DNA from: Sphingomonas cannabina
GTDB taxonomy: Bacteria > Pseudomonadota > Alphaproteobacteria > Sphingomonadales > Sphingomonadaceae
Length of the DNA stretch: 64,000 bases
Direction of reading: 5' to 3'
NCBI RefSeq assembly: GCF_021391395.1
Contig: NZ_CP090059.1
Coordinates: 124,001-188,000 of the forward strand
The notes beneath the pieces are model-generated. The model saw nothing but the letters and a program-made list of their open reading frames with translations. It ran no database searches and was not told where the DNA came from. The position numbers were made by a program, and so were the translations under genes. Positions 8,761 to 18,676 of this stretch are shown here, in pieces; the first letter of the stretch is position 1; each line of letters opens with the position of its first letter.

Positions 8761-9291
8761 CTATTGCAGTGCGATTGCGGGAAGGATCGCGTCCATTTCC
8801 TTGGTCACCGCCCCGGTGACGTCCATCGCGTTATTCCAGCCATAGGCGTGGTCGCGTTCCATGACGACGCTGCAGGCGGTGCGGGTGACGACGCGGCTGA
8901 GCGCCTGGCCGAGCGCGCCGTCGATCTGCTGCTGACCGCGCTGCTGAACGGCGATGAAGCGCGCGTTCTGCTGCTGCTCGAGCGTCTGCGCCTGCTGATT
9001 GAGGGCGGTGAGCTGACGCTGATACTCGATCGGCGCAATCGCGCTCTGCCGCGCCTCGAGCTGCCGGCGCTGCTGATCCAGCGCCGCGCGGCGCTGGGCA
9101 AGATCGCCGTTCAGCGAGCCCTGCATCTGCTTGAGCTGCGCCTGCATCGACTGGCCTGCACGGGAGGCGGCAATCGCACCGGCGCGCGACAGCAGGCACA
9201 GGCCCTGGATCGGCGGGCCGAAGGTCTGGGCCTGGGCCGGCATCCCGGCGCAGGCAAGCAGGGAGGCGGCGATGAGGCTGATCGAGCGCAT
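8761..9291 (-). CDS. OmpH/Skp-like periplasmic chaperone
   Basis: A 176-aa exported protein of the OmpH family, whose members hold unfolded outer-membrane proteins in the periplasm. The start at 9291 was chosen because MRSISLIAASLLACAGMPAQA is a signal peptide. After about residue 45 there is a long Gln/Arg-rich coiled coil (MQAQLKQMQGSLNGDL, then QRRAALDQQRRQLEAR), as in Skp. A cysteine pair in the mature part (GLCLL and TRTACSVV) could form a disulfide. It is the last of five minus-strand genes that include the giant adhesin and a BamE-like protein. A dedicated role in adhesin biogenesis is plausible but unproven. The general Skp of the cell is usually next to bamA, which is not here. Confidence 0.7.
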   Translation of the reverse strand: MRSISLIAASLLACAGMPAQAQTFGPPIQGLCLLSRAGAIAASRAGQSMQAQLKQMQGSLNGDLAQRRAALDQQRRQLEARQSAIAPIEYQRQLTALNQQAQTLEQQQNARFIAVQQRGQQQIDGALGQALSRVVTRTACSVVMERDHAYGWNNAMDVTGAVTKEMDAILPAIALQ

Positions 9292-9310
9292 ATCGCCGCC
9301 TCTCGCCCAA

Positions 9311-9736
9311 TCAGTCCGCGGCCGCAACCCGGTCTGCGCAGGCCTGGTCCTGCCAGATCACTTCCGACACGGAGACGTTGTAGAGGCCGCGCTGGCGCGT
9401 GAAGCGGATCTCCATCCGGCAACGCACCCGCTCCGTGCTCCCCGGCGCGGTGGGGAAGAACAGCACATAGTTCCATCGCCGGGTGATGCCCTCGTCGAAG
9501 TGGGGCGTGCCGATCAGCCGGTAGACGGTGAACTTGTCGACGCCCGGCGTGATCATCCGGACCGCGGCGGGATCGACGACCACGCCCAGCTTCTTGTGCT
9601 CGAGCGGCGTCGGGTGGAACGCGCTGGGATCGACCCTGCCGACATAAGCCGAGGTGGTGCCGGCCTTCTCCCCGGCGATGGCCGGCGAGAGACCGAGGGT
9701 GGCCAGAAGCGGAAGGGCGAGGAGCTTGAGGGTCAT
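9311..9736 (-). CDS. SmpA/OmlA (BamE-like) domain periplasmic protein
   Basis: A 141-aa exported protein starting MTLKLLALPLLATLGLSPAIA. The mature part contains FTVYRLIGTPHFDEG and RRWNYVLFF, the conserved helix-turn and W-x-Y strand of the SmpA/OmlA (BamE) fold. It ends with RVRCRMEIRFTRQRG. BamE is a lipoprotein of the outer-membrane protein assembly machine, but this protein has no lipobox cysteine after its signal peptide, so it should be soluble in the periplasm. It starts 35 bases downstream of the adhesin stop and ends 20 bases before the OmpH-like gene. It may therefore be an adhesin-specific assembly factor. Confidence 0.65.
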   Translation of the reverse strand: MTLKLLALPLLATLGLSPAIAGEKAGTTSAYVGRVDPSAFHPTPLEHKKLGVVVDPAAVRMITPGVDKFTVYRLIGTPHFDEGITRRWNYVLFFPTAPGSTERVRCRMEIRFTRQRGLYNVSVSEVIWQDQACADRVAAAD

Positions 9737-9770
9737 TGTGTCCTCCTTGAGATGATGGGGTTCACGAGGA

Positions 9771-12700
9771 TCAGAACTGGAAGCCGACGCCGACGTTCGC
9801 GCCGACATGTTGCTGGGTGTCGTAGGTGGCGCCTGCCTTCACCACGGTCACGCCATCATCCATCACCCGCGACAGGCCGAGCGCGAATGCCGACTGGCCG
9901 CGATAGGTGCCGCCGCCGAACGCCAGCATCCCGCGACCCGGCTCGAACGCCTGCGGCATGCCCGCCGCAGCGAGCGCGCCGGCGGTTCCGGCATTGGCCT
10001 CGCGCCGGACCTGCGAGAGGTCGTACTGGATCCCGGCGACCTTCTGGTCGGTGTAGGCATTGGCCGACTGCAGCGTCTTCGACAGCCCGTCGTTGAGCTG
10101 CTGGACGTTGACCGCGTCGGTCGGCGCCACGCCAGCCGCGACATTGTGGATGGTCGCCGCCGACCCGCCCGGATTGAGCGTCACCGAATTATGGTCGGCG
10201 TCATATTGCACCGAATTGTTGGCGACCTGCTGCACCTGATGGAGCTGCGCGCCGTTGACCGCATCGGTGGAGGTGGCGTTGACCGCGCCCGCGCCGACGT
10301 TCTGGACGACGTTGCCGCCCATGTTGACGCTGGTGTTGGCACCGACGGTAAGCCCGCCGTTCGCCGTCACCATGCCGGCGAAGGTCGGATTGTCGACCAC
10401 CCCGACCTGGAGCTGGTTGCCGTTCAAGGTCACGACGGTGTTGGAGCCGGCGGTGACGTTGAGCGTGCCGTTCGACCCGATGTTGGTCGACGGACCGCCG
10501 TTGGCCTGGATGTTCCAGCCCGCGCTCGCCGTCTGATTCAGCGACTGCAGCGCGTCGTTGACGTTGTTGTAGGTGTTGCCGCCGACGTTGAGTTGGGTGG
10601 TCACCGTGCCCGTGGTCGGATCATAGGTCGAGCCGCCGCCCAAGCTGTTCGCGACGCTGTCGCCGAGGTTGGTGACATTGTTGGCGACCTCGGTCACCCG
10701 GTTGTCGACGTTGGTGACGCGGTTGTCGAGGTTGGTCACCTTGTTGTCGACCGCCTGAAGCTGGCTGACGTTGACCGCATCGGTCGCCGCCGAGCCGGCG
10801 GCGACGTTGGTGACCTTCCGCTCGGCGCCCGCGCTGCCCACCGAGACCTCGCCGGCCGAGTTCTGCGGCGCGGTGAGGCCATAGCCGGTGTAGCCGCTCT
10901 CGGAGCCGACCGAAGTCGTCGCCCCGGCGCCCAGCGCGACGCTGCCCGAATGGGTGGCGTTCGCCCCAGCGCCGATCGCGACCGACTGGATGCCGTTGCC
11001 CTGGGCATTGGTACCGAGGGCGATGGCGTCGGCCTGGGCGACCTGCGCGTTCTGACCGATCGCGGTGCCGCCCGGTGCGGTCGCCTGGACGATCGCGCCA
11101 TTGCCCATGCCGATGCCGTTGTTGCCGTTGACCACGGTCTGCGGCCCGATCGCGACCGATTCCTGGCCAATCGCCAGCGAATCCGCCGCCGTCGAGTTGG
11201 CATGGAAATACATGATCGGCGTCACCGCGAAGGACGACAGCGCCCCCGCCAGCTGACGGATCGTCACCGCATCCTGCGCCTGGGTGCCGTCGGCGACGTT
11301 GGTGATCTGGCGATAGGCACCGGCACTGCCGACGGAGATGGCGCCGAGCAGCGTCTGATCACTGGTATTGTAGGGAATGTAGCCGGTGGTCGCCGGGATC
11401 TGACCGACGGTCGGCGCCAGGGCGCGATCCGCGACCGAGCCGGCGCCGAGCGCCAGCGATCCGTCGACGGTGGCCTGGGCGCCGCGGCCCAGCGCCACTG
11501 CATTGCCGGCGCTCGCCTGCGCCTGATAGCCGAGCGCCGTCGATCCTACCCCCTGGGCGAAGGCGTCGGTCGGCGCGAGGCCCGTCTCGTTGGTGCGGGC
11601 GTAGCGGATGCCGTCACCGTTCGCGTCGGTGAAGACCGAGTTGGTATCCCCGGCGATGTTGGTGATCGTGTTGCCGAGGTTGGTGAGGCTGCCCTCGACC
11701 GTCGTCACCCGGCCGTCGAGACTGGTGAAGCTGTTGCCCAGATTGGTGACGGTGTTGCCGAGGTTGGTCACCTCCGTGCCGAGGCCGTCGACGGCCTGGT
11801 TGGTGGCGAACAGCTGCGAGCCGTTGATGGCATCGGTCGAACCGCCGTCGACCCGTCCGGCGGCGACGTTGGTGATGGTCCGCTCGGCTCCGGCCGCGCC
11901 GACGCTCACCGTCGAGGTGGGCGTCGTCCCCGCGAAGGTATAGGCCGTGCCGTTGATGGTCGTGCCGCCCGTGGCCACCGCAACGTCCGTGGTCGAGCCG
12001 CTGCCGAGGGCAATGTCGCCGGCGTTGTTGGCCACCGCATTGGGGCCGATCGCCACCGAGTTCGTCCCAAGCGCCTGCGAGTCCGGATCGCTCGAGTTGG
12101 CGTGGAAATATTTGATCCCGCCGCCGTTGTTGATGTTGGTGAGATCGCCCTCGATCGTCGTCACGCGACCGTCGAGATTGGTCACGTCGCCCTCGACCGT
12201 GGTCACGCGGCCGTCGAGGTTGGCGATGTCGGTGGTGTTCTGGTCCACCTTCTGGTTGGTCGCGAACAGCTGGGAGCCATTGACCGCGTCGGTCGAGCCT
12301 CCGTTCAACTGTCCGGCCGCGACATTCTGGATCTGCCGCTCGGCCCCGGCCGCGCCGATCGAGAAGGCCCCGCTCGGCGTCGCCCCGGCGAAGGTGTAGG
12401 CGGTGCCGCCGATCGTCGCCCCGCCGACCGCGGTGGTGGCGCCCGACACGGCATTCAGGCCGATCGCGACATCGCCGGCGTTATTGGCCACTGCATTGGG
12501 ACCGATCGCGACCGAGTCCGTCCCCAGTGCCTGGCTGTCCGGCAGCGCCGAGTTGGCGTGGAAATACTTGATCCCGCCGCCGGTCGTGATGTTGGTAAGA
12601 TCGCCCTCGATTGTCGTCACGCGGCCGTCGAGGTTGGTCACCTGCGTGCCGAGATTGTCGACCGCCTGGTTGGTGGCATAGAGCTGCGACCCGTTGATCG

Positions 12701-15700
12701 CGTCGGTCGAGCCGCCGCTGATCCGGCCCGCCGCGACGTTCTGGATCTGCCGCTCCGCCCCGGCCGCGCCGACGCTCACCACCGCACCTGCCGCCGGGCT
12801 GCCGCCGGCGAAGGTATAGGCCGTGCCGTTGATCGTCGCGCTCGGAGTCGGGCTCGATGCCGTCACCGTGCTGCCCGCGCCCAGCGCCACTGCACCGTCG
12901 AGGCCGGCGGCGACGCTCACGTTGCTGCCGACGACGAAGGTGTTGTTGGAGTTGATCGTGTTGTTGTTGCCGAGCGCGTAGGAGCCGCTGCCGTTGACCG
13001 TGTTGGGATCGCCGATCGCGCCGGAATTATTGCCCGTGACCTGATGGCCCACGCCTATGGCGATGGACCGTTCGCCGGTGACCTGGCTCTCGCCGCCGAT
13101 AGCGATGCTGTTCTCGCCGGCGCTCTGCGCATTTTCGCCGAAGGCCAGCGCTCCCTCGGCGGTCGCTGTTGCACTGTTGCCGAGCGAGATAGCCCCTGCG
13201 CCTGCGGCCTCGGCCAGGCGACCGATTGCAACGGCGCCCAAGCCGGTGCCCGCTTCGGCACCATTGCCGATCGCCACGGCGCTGTCGAACGTCGCCTGCG
13301 ACGTCGAGCCCAGAGCGACGGCGCGGCGGCCGGTGGCGTTGGTACTGTCGCCGGACGCAAGCGACCCCTCCGCGCTGGCGCGACTGAGACGGCCAAGCGC
13401 CACAGAGCCGTCTCCTGTGGCGGTGTTATTCATGCCGACCGACACCGCACCGTCGCCGGTCGCGGTATTGGCGCGTCCGACAGCCACGGCGCCGCCAGCG
13501 GCTGCGGCGGAGTTGGCCGTACTGCCGCTGCCGACCGCGACGTTCTGCCCGGTCGCGCCGGTTGTGGCGCTGGCGCCGATAGCGACCGAGGACGAACTGC
13601 CTGCGACGGCCGCATAGCCCATGGAAACCGACCGGCCGAAAGCGGCGACGCTATTCTGCCCGATCGCGACGGCCTGGAGCCCGGTGGCGGACGCCGCGGC
13701 CTGAACACCGGTACTGCCACCACCGCCGATCGCGATGGCGCCGACGCCGGTCGCTTGCGCGCCGCCCGCGCCGCCGCCGATCGCAACCGCACTACTGGTC
13801 GACGCGTTAGCATTGCTGCCCACGGCGGTGGCGGCGGCGCCCGCATTGGCGTTGCCGCCAACCGCGGTGCTGGTGTCCGACGAACTGCTCGCCGAATTGC
13901 CGATCGCCACCGATCCGATCGTTCCGCCGGTCAAGTTCGAAGCGCTGGCACCATTGCCGATGGCGATGGCATTTGGTCCGTTTACCGAGGCACTGGTGCC
14001 GAACGCCATCGAGTTGGCCCCGGCCGTCGAGGCACCCGTTCCGAACGCGATCGAATCGACGCCGCTGGCGTCCGTCGAGGCGCCGACGCCCAGCGCGATC
14101 GAACCGACCCCGAGCGCGCCGTCGTTGTTGTAGTTGCCGCCGGCCGTGCCGCCGTCGTTGACGCTGACATAATGGACGGCCGTCGCCTCGACCGTGTCCG
14201 CCAGCGATTCGACCGCCTGGTTGGTGGCGAAGAGCTGTGAGCCGTTGACCGCATCGGTCGAGACGTCGCTGATCCGACCGGCGGCCACGTTGGTGACGGT
14301 CCGCTCCGCGCCCGCCCTGCCGACGCTCACCGTGCTGGTCGGCGTGGCGCCAGCAAAGGAATAGGTGGCGCCGTTGATGACGGTACCGGCCGTGCCGACT
14401 GCTGCGTCCGAGGTCGAGCCACTTCCCAGCGCGACGTCGTTGGTGTTGTTGGCGATCGCGTTTTCGCCGAGCGCGACGGATGCCAGGCCGTTGGCGATGG
14501 CCTGCGTGCCCACCGCGACGCTGTAGACGTTGAGCGCGCTGGCGCCGTTGCCGATCGCCGTGCTGAAGTCGAGCGCGGCATTGGCGTTGTTGCCCAGCGC
14601 GACGCTGGCGCCGCCCCGGGCCGTCGAGGCCCGGCCGATCGCGACATTGCTCGGCGTTCCATCTCCGCCGGCCGTCGCGTCCCAGCCCAGCGCGATCGCG
14701 CCGGAACCGTCCGCGCTGGCATCCGTGCCCTGCGCGATGGTGTTGAGCGCCAGCGCCTGTGCGCCGGTGCCGACGGCGACGGCATTGGCGGTCTGGATCG
14801 CGCTGCCGCTCACGCCTGCCACCGCGCCCTGACCTTGGGCGATCGAGCCATTGCCGAAAGCACTGGCGTTCGTACCCAAGGCGACTGCGTTGGCCGCCCT
14901 GGCGCTCGCCGTGTCGCCCAAGGCGATCCCGGAGGCCGCATTGGCGACGGTCGAGCCCCAGCCGACCGCGATGCCGTTGGTCGAAGCCGTGTCGACGGCC
15001 AGCCCGGTGTTCGCCCCGATCGCGACGCTGCCGTCGCCTGCCGCCACGATCTGATTGCCGAGGGCGGTCGCGTTGGTGGCGGTCGCCTGGGCCAGATTGC
15101 CGATCGCGACGCCCTCCAGCCCGCTCGCGTTGGCCTGGCTGCCGACCGCGACGCTGGTGCCGCCGCTCGCCTGGGCGAGCGCGCCAATCGCCGTGGCCGC
15201 TACTCCCGCTGCCTGGGCCTGCGTGCCGACCGCGATGGCATTGAGATTGTTCGCGACGGTGCTGGTACCCAGCGCGAGCGAGTTGACGCCGGAGGCGGTC
15301 GAGTTGTTGCCGAAAACGAGAGCGCCGGCTTCCGAGGCGGTCGAGGTCACGCCGACCGCAGCCGAGTTGGCGCCGCTGGCTACGGTCTGCACGCCGGCCG
15401 CAAGCGCGTTGGTCCCGGTGGCGCCGTCATTGTTGTAGTTGCCCGTGACACTGCCGCCGTCGTTGACGCTGTAATAATGTGCCGCCGCGCCGGTCACCGC
15501 CGATTCCAGCGATTGCTGCACGGCAAAGAGCTGCGATCCGTTGATCGCGTCGGTCGAGCTGCCGTCGATCCGTCCGGCTGCGACGTTCTGGATCTGCCGC
15601 TCGGCGCCCGGAGCGCCGACCGAGACGACGCTGGTCGGCGTGGTACCGGCGAACGTGTAGGTCGTGCCGCGGATCGTCGTGCTGGCGGTCGGTGTGGCCG

Positions 15701-17894
15701 CAACCGTCACCGAGCCCGAGCCCAATGCCACGTCATCGGCGCTGGTCGCGGTTGCCCCGCTGCCCAACGCGAGGCCGCCGGTGCCGTTGGCCGTCGCAAA
15801 GAGTCCCAGAGCAACCGTTTCGTCGGCGACCGCCTTGGCGCCCGGCCCGAGCGCGAGGGCATTCACGCCCGCGGCGCCTGCCTCGACGCCGAGGGCAATG
15901 GCATCGAGGCCGCTGGCCGAACTGTTGCGGCCGACGGCGATGGCGCTGCCATTGCTGGCCTTCGACTGATTGCCCAGTGCGATGGCGGCGTCGGCGCTCG
16001 CAGCGGCGGTGTCGCCGAAGGCCAGCGCGCCGTTGCCCTGCGCACTGCTGGTGTTGCCCAGCGCCACAGCGCCCTGGCCGACCACCGTGTTCTGATAGCC
16101 GATGCCGACCGCGCCCTGCGCGGCGATGCCGGGCGTGCTCACCGCCTGGCCGCCACCGCCGACCATGTTGGTGTTGCCCATCGCGACCGAGCCGTTGCCG
16201 TTCGCGGTATTGTCCTTGCCGCTCGCGATCGCGCCGTCGCCGAAAGCGGTGTTGGGATCGCCGATCGCGACCGCGCCGTCGCCGCTCGCGACGTTGCCCG
16301 ATCCGACCGCGACCGCCTTGCCGCCGGTCGCCCTCGATCCGTTGCCGATCGCGACCGATTCGGCCGCATCGGCGACGGTCGCGGTGCCGAGGGCGACCGC
16401 GTTGTCGGCGGTCGCATTGGCATTGAGGCCGATCGACGTCGTGCTGTTGGTGGCGACACCGATGCCCGCATTGGTGCCGATCGCGATATTGTCGTCGCCC
16501 GTCACCAGATTGCCCGCCGAGGCGTCGCCGGTGGCGTCATAGGCGACCGTGCCGTCGCCGGTCCCGAGGGCAATGTTGCGCGTGCCGGTGACGCCCGAGC
16601 CCGCGCCTCGTATGGCGTTGGCGACGCCGCCGCCGATCGCGGTGTTCTGGGCGCCGCTCACGAAGCCACCCGCTGCCACGCCGAGCGCGACCGAATTGGC
16701 ATTGGTGGTCGAACCGGAACCCGCACCTTGGCCGACCGCGACGGCAGCCTGGCCGACAGCCCTTGCTCCCGATCCGAAGGCGACCGTGTAGTCGCCCTGC
16801 GCCTGCGCCTGATTGCCGCCTGCCAGCGAAGCGAGGCCAGTCGCATGGGAATCGCGGCCCAGCGCCGCTGCCTGATCGCCGGTCGCGCTGGTGTTGGCGC
16901 CGATCGCGGTACCGTTGGTGCTGCTCGCGATAGTGTCGCTGCCGATCGCGATGGAATTGGTTCCCGACGCGGCCGCCCTCAAGCCGGTGGCGGTGGAATT
17001 CTGTCCCGACGCCACGCTTTGGCGTCCTATCGCGGTGGCATCGTTCTGAGATGCCGTCACATCCGTGCCGATGGCAATGGCGCTCTGCGCGAGAGCGCCT
17101 GATGTCGGGACGGTGCGGGAGCCGAGATAGACGGAATTGATCGTGGTCGCGCGGGCCGCGAAGCCGATCGCGACGGCATTTTGGGCACCTGCGCTGGCGC
17201 TGGAGCCCTGGGCAATGGAATCCGTTCCGGACGCCGCAGCCTGGGCACCGAGCGCTATCGCCCGCTGATTCGACGCAGTGGCGCTCACGCCCAGGGCGGT
17301 GGACCAGAGCCCCGTCGCACCGGCTGAAACACCGATCGCCGTGCCGCCCTGTCCCGTCGCCGTCGCGCTGTTGCCCACTGCCACCGCCTCAAAAGAGGTG
17401 AAGCCGCCTGGAAGCGCAGTGCCGGCGGCGCCGCTGGCATTGGCGTTCGCCCCGATGGCGACCGGAGAGCCGGATCCGGTCACGGCTGCCTTCGCGCCGC
17501 CTCCGATGGCTACGGCATTGCCGCCGGTCGTGGTGGTCGCCGCGCTGCTCGCGCCGATCGCCACCGAGTTATTCCCCGACGCGGTTCCGCCGCCCGCTTG
17601 GTAGTTTTGGGCACTTGCAATCTGCGGCATCACAGCAATGCCGATTGCGACTGCCGCCAGACCGCCGATCATCCCCGAGGAGCCAGCCGACCCGAGCAGC
17701 GCGGAACGCACGCCGCCGCCGAAGCCCAGCGATCCGACGCCCATATCCTTGCGATCGACGCCCAACACCCGATGCGCCCGGCGCAGCACCGCCATCAGCC
17801 GGCGCCGCTGCGACCAGCTCGCGCCCTCGGCGCCGACGACCCAGTTCGCGGCAAAGCGGGCGCGACGAACGTTCTGCGACTCAAATCCGGACAT
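9771..17894 (-). CDS. Giant YadA-like trimeric autotransporter adhesin
   Basis: Surface adhesin of 2707 aa, expected to form a homotrimer with its barrel in the outer membrane. ATG at 17894 was preferred over an upstream GTG at 17921 because AGGGGAAG sits just before it. The N-terminus has an arginine-rich extended signal (SQRRRLMAVLRRAHRVLG) and a hydrophobic stretch ending QIASAQN. Most of the protein is head repeats of about 14 residues of the AVAIGxxAxA type, forming left-handed beta-roll. Nine neck motifs (NVAAG...STDAINGSQLFA and shorter forms) separate heads from coiled-coil stalks such as NLDGRVTTIEGDL. The C-terminal YadA anchor ends GATYDTQQHVGANVGVGFQF. It should mediate attachment or autoaggregation; the ligand cannot be predicted. 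Confidence 0.93.
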   Translation of the reverse strand: MSGFESQNVRRARFAANWVVGAEGASWSQRRRLMAVLRRAHRVLGVDRKDMGVGSLGFGGGVRSALLGSAGSSGMIGGLAAVAIGIAVMPQIASAQNYQAGGGTASGNNSVAIGASSAATTTTGGNAVAIGGGAKAAVTGSGSPVAIGANANASGAAGTALPGGFTSFEAVAVGNSATATGQGGTAIGVSAGATGLWSTALGVSATASNQRAIALGAQAAASGTDSIAQGSSASAGAQNAVAIGFAARATTINSVYLGSRTVPTSGALAQSAIAIGTDVTASQNDATAIGRQSVASGQNSTATGLRAAASGTNSIAIGSDTIASSTNGTAIGANTSATGDQAAALGRDSHATGLASLAGGNQAQAQGDYTVAFGSGARAVGQAAVAVGQGAGSGSTTNANSVALGVAAGGFVSGAQNTAIGGGVANAIRGAGSGVTGTRNIALGTGDGTVAYDATGDASAGNLVTGDDNIAIGTNAGIGVATNSTTSIGLNANATADNAVALGTATVADAAESVAIGNGSRATGGKAVAVGSGNVASGDGAVAIGDPNTAFGDGAIASGKDNTANGNGSVAMGNTNMVGGGGQAVSTPGIAAQGAVGIGYQNTVVGQGAVALGNTSSAQGNGALAFGDTAAASADAAIALGNQSKASNGSAIAVGRNSSASGLDAIALGVEAGAAGVNALALGPGAKAVADETVALGLFATANGTGGLALGSGATATSADDVALGSGSVTVAATPTASTTIRGTTYTFAGTTPTSVVSVGAPGAERQIQNVAAGRIDGSSTDAINGSQLFAVQQSLESAVTGAAAHYYSVNDGGSVTGNYNNDGATGTNALAAGVQTVASGANSAAVGVTSTASEAGALVFGNNSTASGVNSLALGTSTVANNLNAIAVGTQAQAAGVAATAIGALAQASGGTSVAVGSQANASGLEGVAIGNLAQATATNATALGNQIVAAGDGSVAIGANTGLAVDTASTNGIAVGWGSTVANAASGIALGDTASARAANAVALGTNASAFGNGSIAQGQGAVAGVSGSAIQTANAVAVGTGAQALALNTIAQGTDASADGSGAIALGWDATAGGDGTPSNVAIGRASTARGGASVALGNNANAALDFSTAIGNGASALNVYSVAVGTQAIANGLASVALGENAIANNTNDVALGSGSTSDAAVGTAGTVINGATYSFAGATPTSTVSVGRAGAERTVTNVAAGRISDVSTDAVNGSQLFATNQAVESLADTVEATAVHYVSVNDGGTAGGNYNNDGALGVGSIALGVGASTDASGVDSIAFGTGASTAGANSMAFGTSASVNGPNAIAIGNGASASNLTGGTIGSVAIGNSASSSSDTSTAVGGNANAGAAATAVGSNANASTSSAVAIGGGAGGAQATGVGAIAIGGGGSTGVQAAASATGLQAVAIGQNSVAAFGRSVSMGYAAVAGSSSSVAIGASATTGATGQNVAVGSGSTANSAAAAGGAVAVGRANTATGDGAVSVGMNNTATGDGSVALGRLSRASAEGSLASGDSTNATGRRAVALGSTSQATFDSAVAIGNGAEAGTGLGAVAIGRLAEAAGAGAISLGNSATATAEGALAFGENAQSAGENSIAIGGESQVTGERSIAIGVGHQVTGNNSGAIGDPNTVNGSGSYALGNNNTINSNNTFVVGSNVSVAAGLDGAVALGAGSTVTASSPTPSATINGTAYTFAGGSPAAGAVVSVGAAGAERQIQNVAAGRISGGSTDAINGSQLYATNQAVDNLGTQVTNLDGRVTTIEGDLTNITTGGGIKYFHANSALPDSQALGTDSVAIGPNAVANNAGDVAIGLNAVSGATTAVGGATIGGTAYTFAGATPSGAFSIGAAGAERQIQNVAAGQLNGGSTDAVNGSQLFATNQKVDQNTTDIANLDGRVTTVEGDVTNLDGRVTTIEGDLTNINNGGGIKYFHANSSDPDSQALGTNSVAIGPNAVANNAGDIALGSGSTTDVAVATGGTTINGTAYTFAGTTPTSTVSVGAAGAERTITNVAAGRVDGGSTDAINGSQLFATNQAVDGLGTEVTNLGNTVTNLGNSFTSLDGRVTTVEGSLTNLGNTITNIAGDTNSVFTDANGDGIRYARTNETGLAPTDAFAQGVGSTALGYQAQASAGNAVALGRGAQATVDGSLALGAGSVADRALAPTVGQIPATTGYIPYNTSDQTLLGAISVGSAGAYRQITNVADGTQAQDAVTIRQLAGALSSFAVTPIMYFHANSTAADSLAIGQESVAIGPQTVVNGNNGIGMGNGAIVQATAPGGTAIGQNAQVAQADAIALGTNAQGNGIQSVAIGAGANATHSGSVALGAGATTSVGSESGYTGYGLTAPQNSAGEVSVGSAGAERKVTNVAAGSAATDAVNVSQLQAVDNKVTNLDNRVTNVDNRVTEVANNVTNLGDSVANSLGGGSTYDPTTGTVTTQLNVGGNTYNNVNDALQSLNQTASAGWNIQANGGPSTNIGSNGTLNVTAGSNTVVTLNGNQLQVGVVDNPTFAGMVTANGGLTVGANTSVNMGGNVVQNVGAGAVNATSTDAVNGAQLHQVQQVANNSVQYDADHNSVTLNPGGSAATIHNVAAGVAPTDAVNVQQLNDGLSKTLQSANAYTDQKVAGIQYDLSQVRREANAGTAGALAAAGMPQAFEPGRGMLAFGGGTYRGQSAFALGLSRVMDDGVTVVKAGATYDTQQHVGANVGVGFQF
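10081..15612 (-). repeat. Nine neck-motif repeats within the adhesin gene
   Basis: The connector module recurs at about 10.1, 10.26, 10.79, 11.28, 11.8, 12.3, 12.7, 14.2 and 15.5 kb. Five copies have the long form (AERxIxNVAAGRI...NGSQLFATNQ). Those at 11.28, 10.79 and 10.1 kb have the short form (NVAxG...DAVxxxQL), and that at 10.26 kb has NVGAG...STDAVNGAQL. The DNA of the long copies is very similar over roughly 90-110 bases, so the gene is prone to length change by recombination and to misassembly. Confidence 0.85.
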
Positions 17895-18064
17895 GCCACT
17901 TCCCCTTGTTGAACTGGCCACGGCACCTCGGCCGATGGCACGGAGCGAACAGACACAGTTTCCCCGCCGCCCCGAGGTGCGAGGACGCTTCCACGAAATT
18001 CAGAAATTCAGTTCAGTCCGATCGGGAGCGGCGCGACGAGCCTCAGCTCATCCCGCCCCCCCAT

Positions 18065-18676
18065 TCATCCGAAGTCTGCCCCTCGCGCGACGGTCACCAC
18101 CACGCAGGCGCCGCCGCTGGAGACCAGCATCGCCTGCCCCTGGTTGCCGCCGAGGTTGTAGAGCGGCACGCCGGACAGCGATCCCGCCGCGGTGCTGCCC
18201 GCTGGCAGCAGAGCGACGACGTCCCTGCACGCGCGCTGGAACGGCGCGACGCGGACCAGCTGGCCCTCGCACTTCCCGCCGACCGGTGCCGCCATGACGA
18301 TGCCGGCCGCCTGGGCGCTATAGCCGGGCGTGTTGTAGGTCATGCCGACCACGCCCTGTACGCCATGGCCATCCGGCGCACTGCCTTCGGTCTGTGCCTG
18401 GACGGTGTAGGCGGCGCCGTGGGAGACGGTCTGGCCCATGGCGGCGAAGAGATTGGCGCACTTGCGCACGCCCAGCCGCCCCGCCTGCTCTTGAAAGACG
18501 TTGACGTTGCCCGCGGGAGCCTTGGCCGCGGAGGGCGGGCGGGTCTCGGCCGATGCGCCGGCGGCGAGGGATATGGCGAGCACGGCGGCAACCAGGCGCC
18601 GGGCCCGCGGGCGAGAGACGTCCACGCGTTCTTCTTGATGCGATGAAGTGCAGACCTTGGAAGATCGTTCGGTCAT
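18065..18676 (-). CDS. Secreted protein of unknown function upstream of the adhesin
   Basis: I do not recognise this family. The 203-aa product has a hydrophobic export signal (RRLVAAVLAISLAAGASA) preceded by about 25 polar residues, so the true start may be GTG at 18625. The mature part has VRKCANLFAAMGQ, QRACRDVVALLPAGS and GGACVVVTVARG. Four cysteines suggest disulfides in an exported, compact domain. It precedes the trimeric adhesin by 170 bases on the same strand. A role as an accessory to the adhesin or a co-regulated envelope protein is inferred from position only. Confidence 0.6.
   Translation of the reverse strand: MTERSSKVCTSSHQEERVDVSRPRARRLVAAVLAISLAAGASAETRPPSAAKAPAGNVNVFQEQAGRLGVRKCANLFAAMGQTVSHGAAYTVQAQTEGSAPDGHGVQGVVGMTYNTPGYSAQAAGIVMAAPVGGKCEGQLVRVAPFQRACRDVVALLPAGSTAAGSLSGVPLYNLGGNQGQAMLVSSGGACVVVTVARGADFG

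Noticed and set aside
9807..14240. Long open frame (1477 codons) antisense to the adhesin, plus another at 14835-17102
   Set aside because: Both mirror the repetitive GC-rich adhesin on the other strand, are rich in Arg/Gly/Asp/Ala repeats with no domain, and lack start signals. The minus-strand frame has signal, heads, necks and anchor.
10081..17600. Regularly spaced repeats that could look like a CRISPR array
   Set aside because: The period is about 42 bases with variable sequence and encodes beta-roll head repeats; there are no constant repeats with unique spacers and no cas genes.
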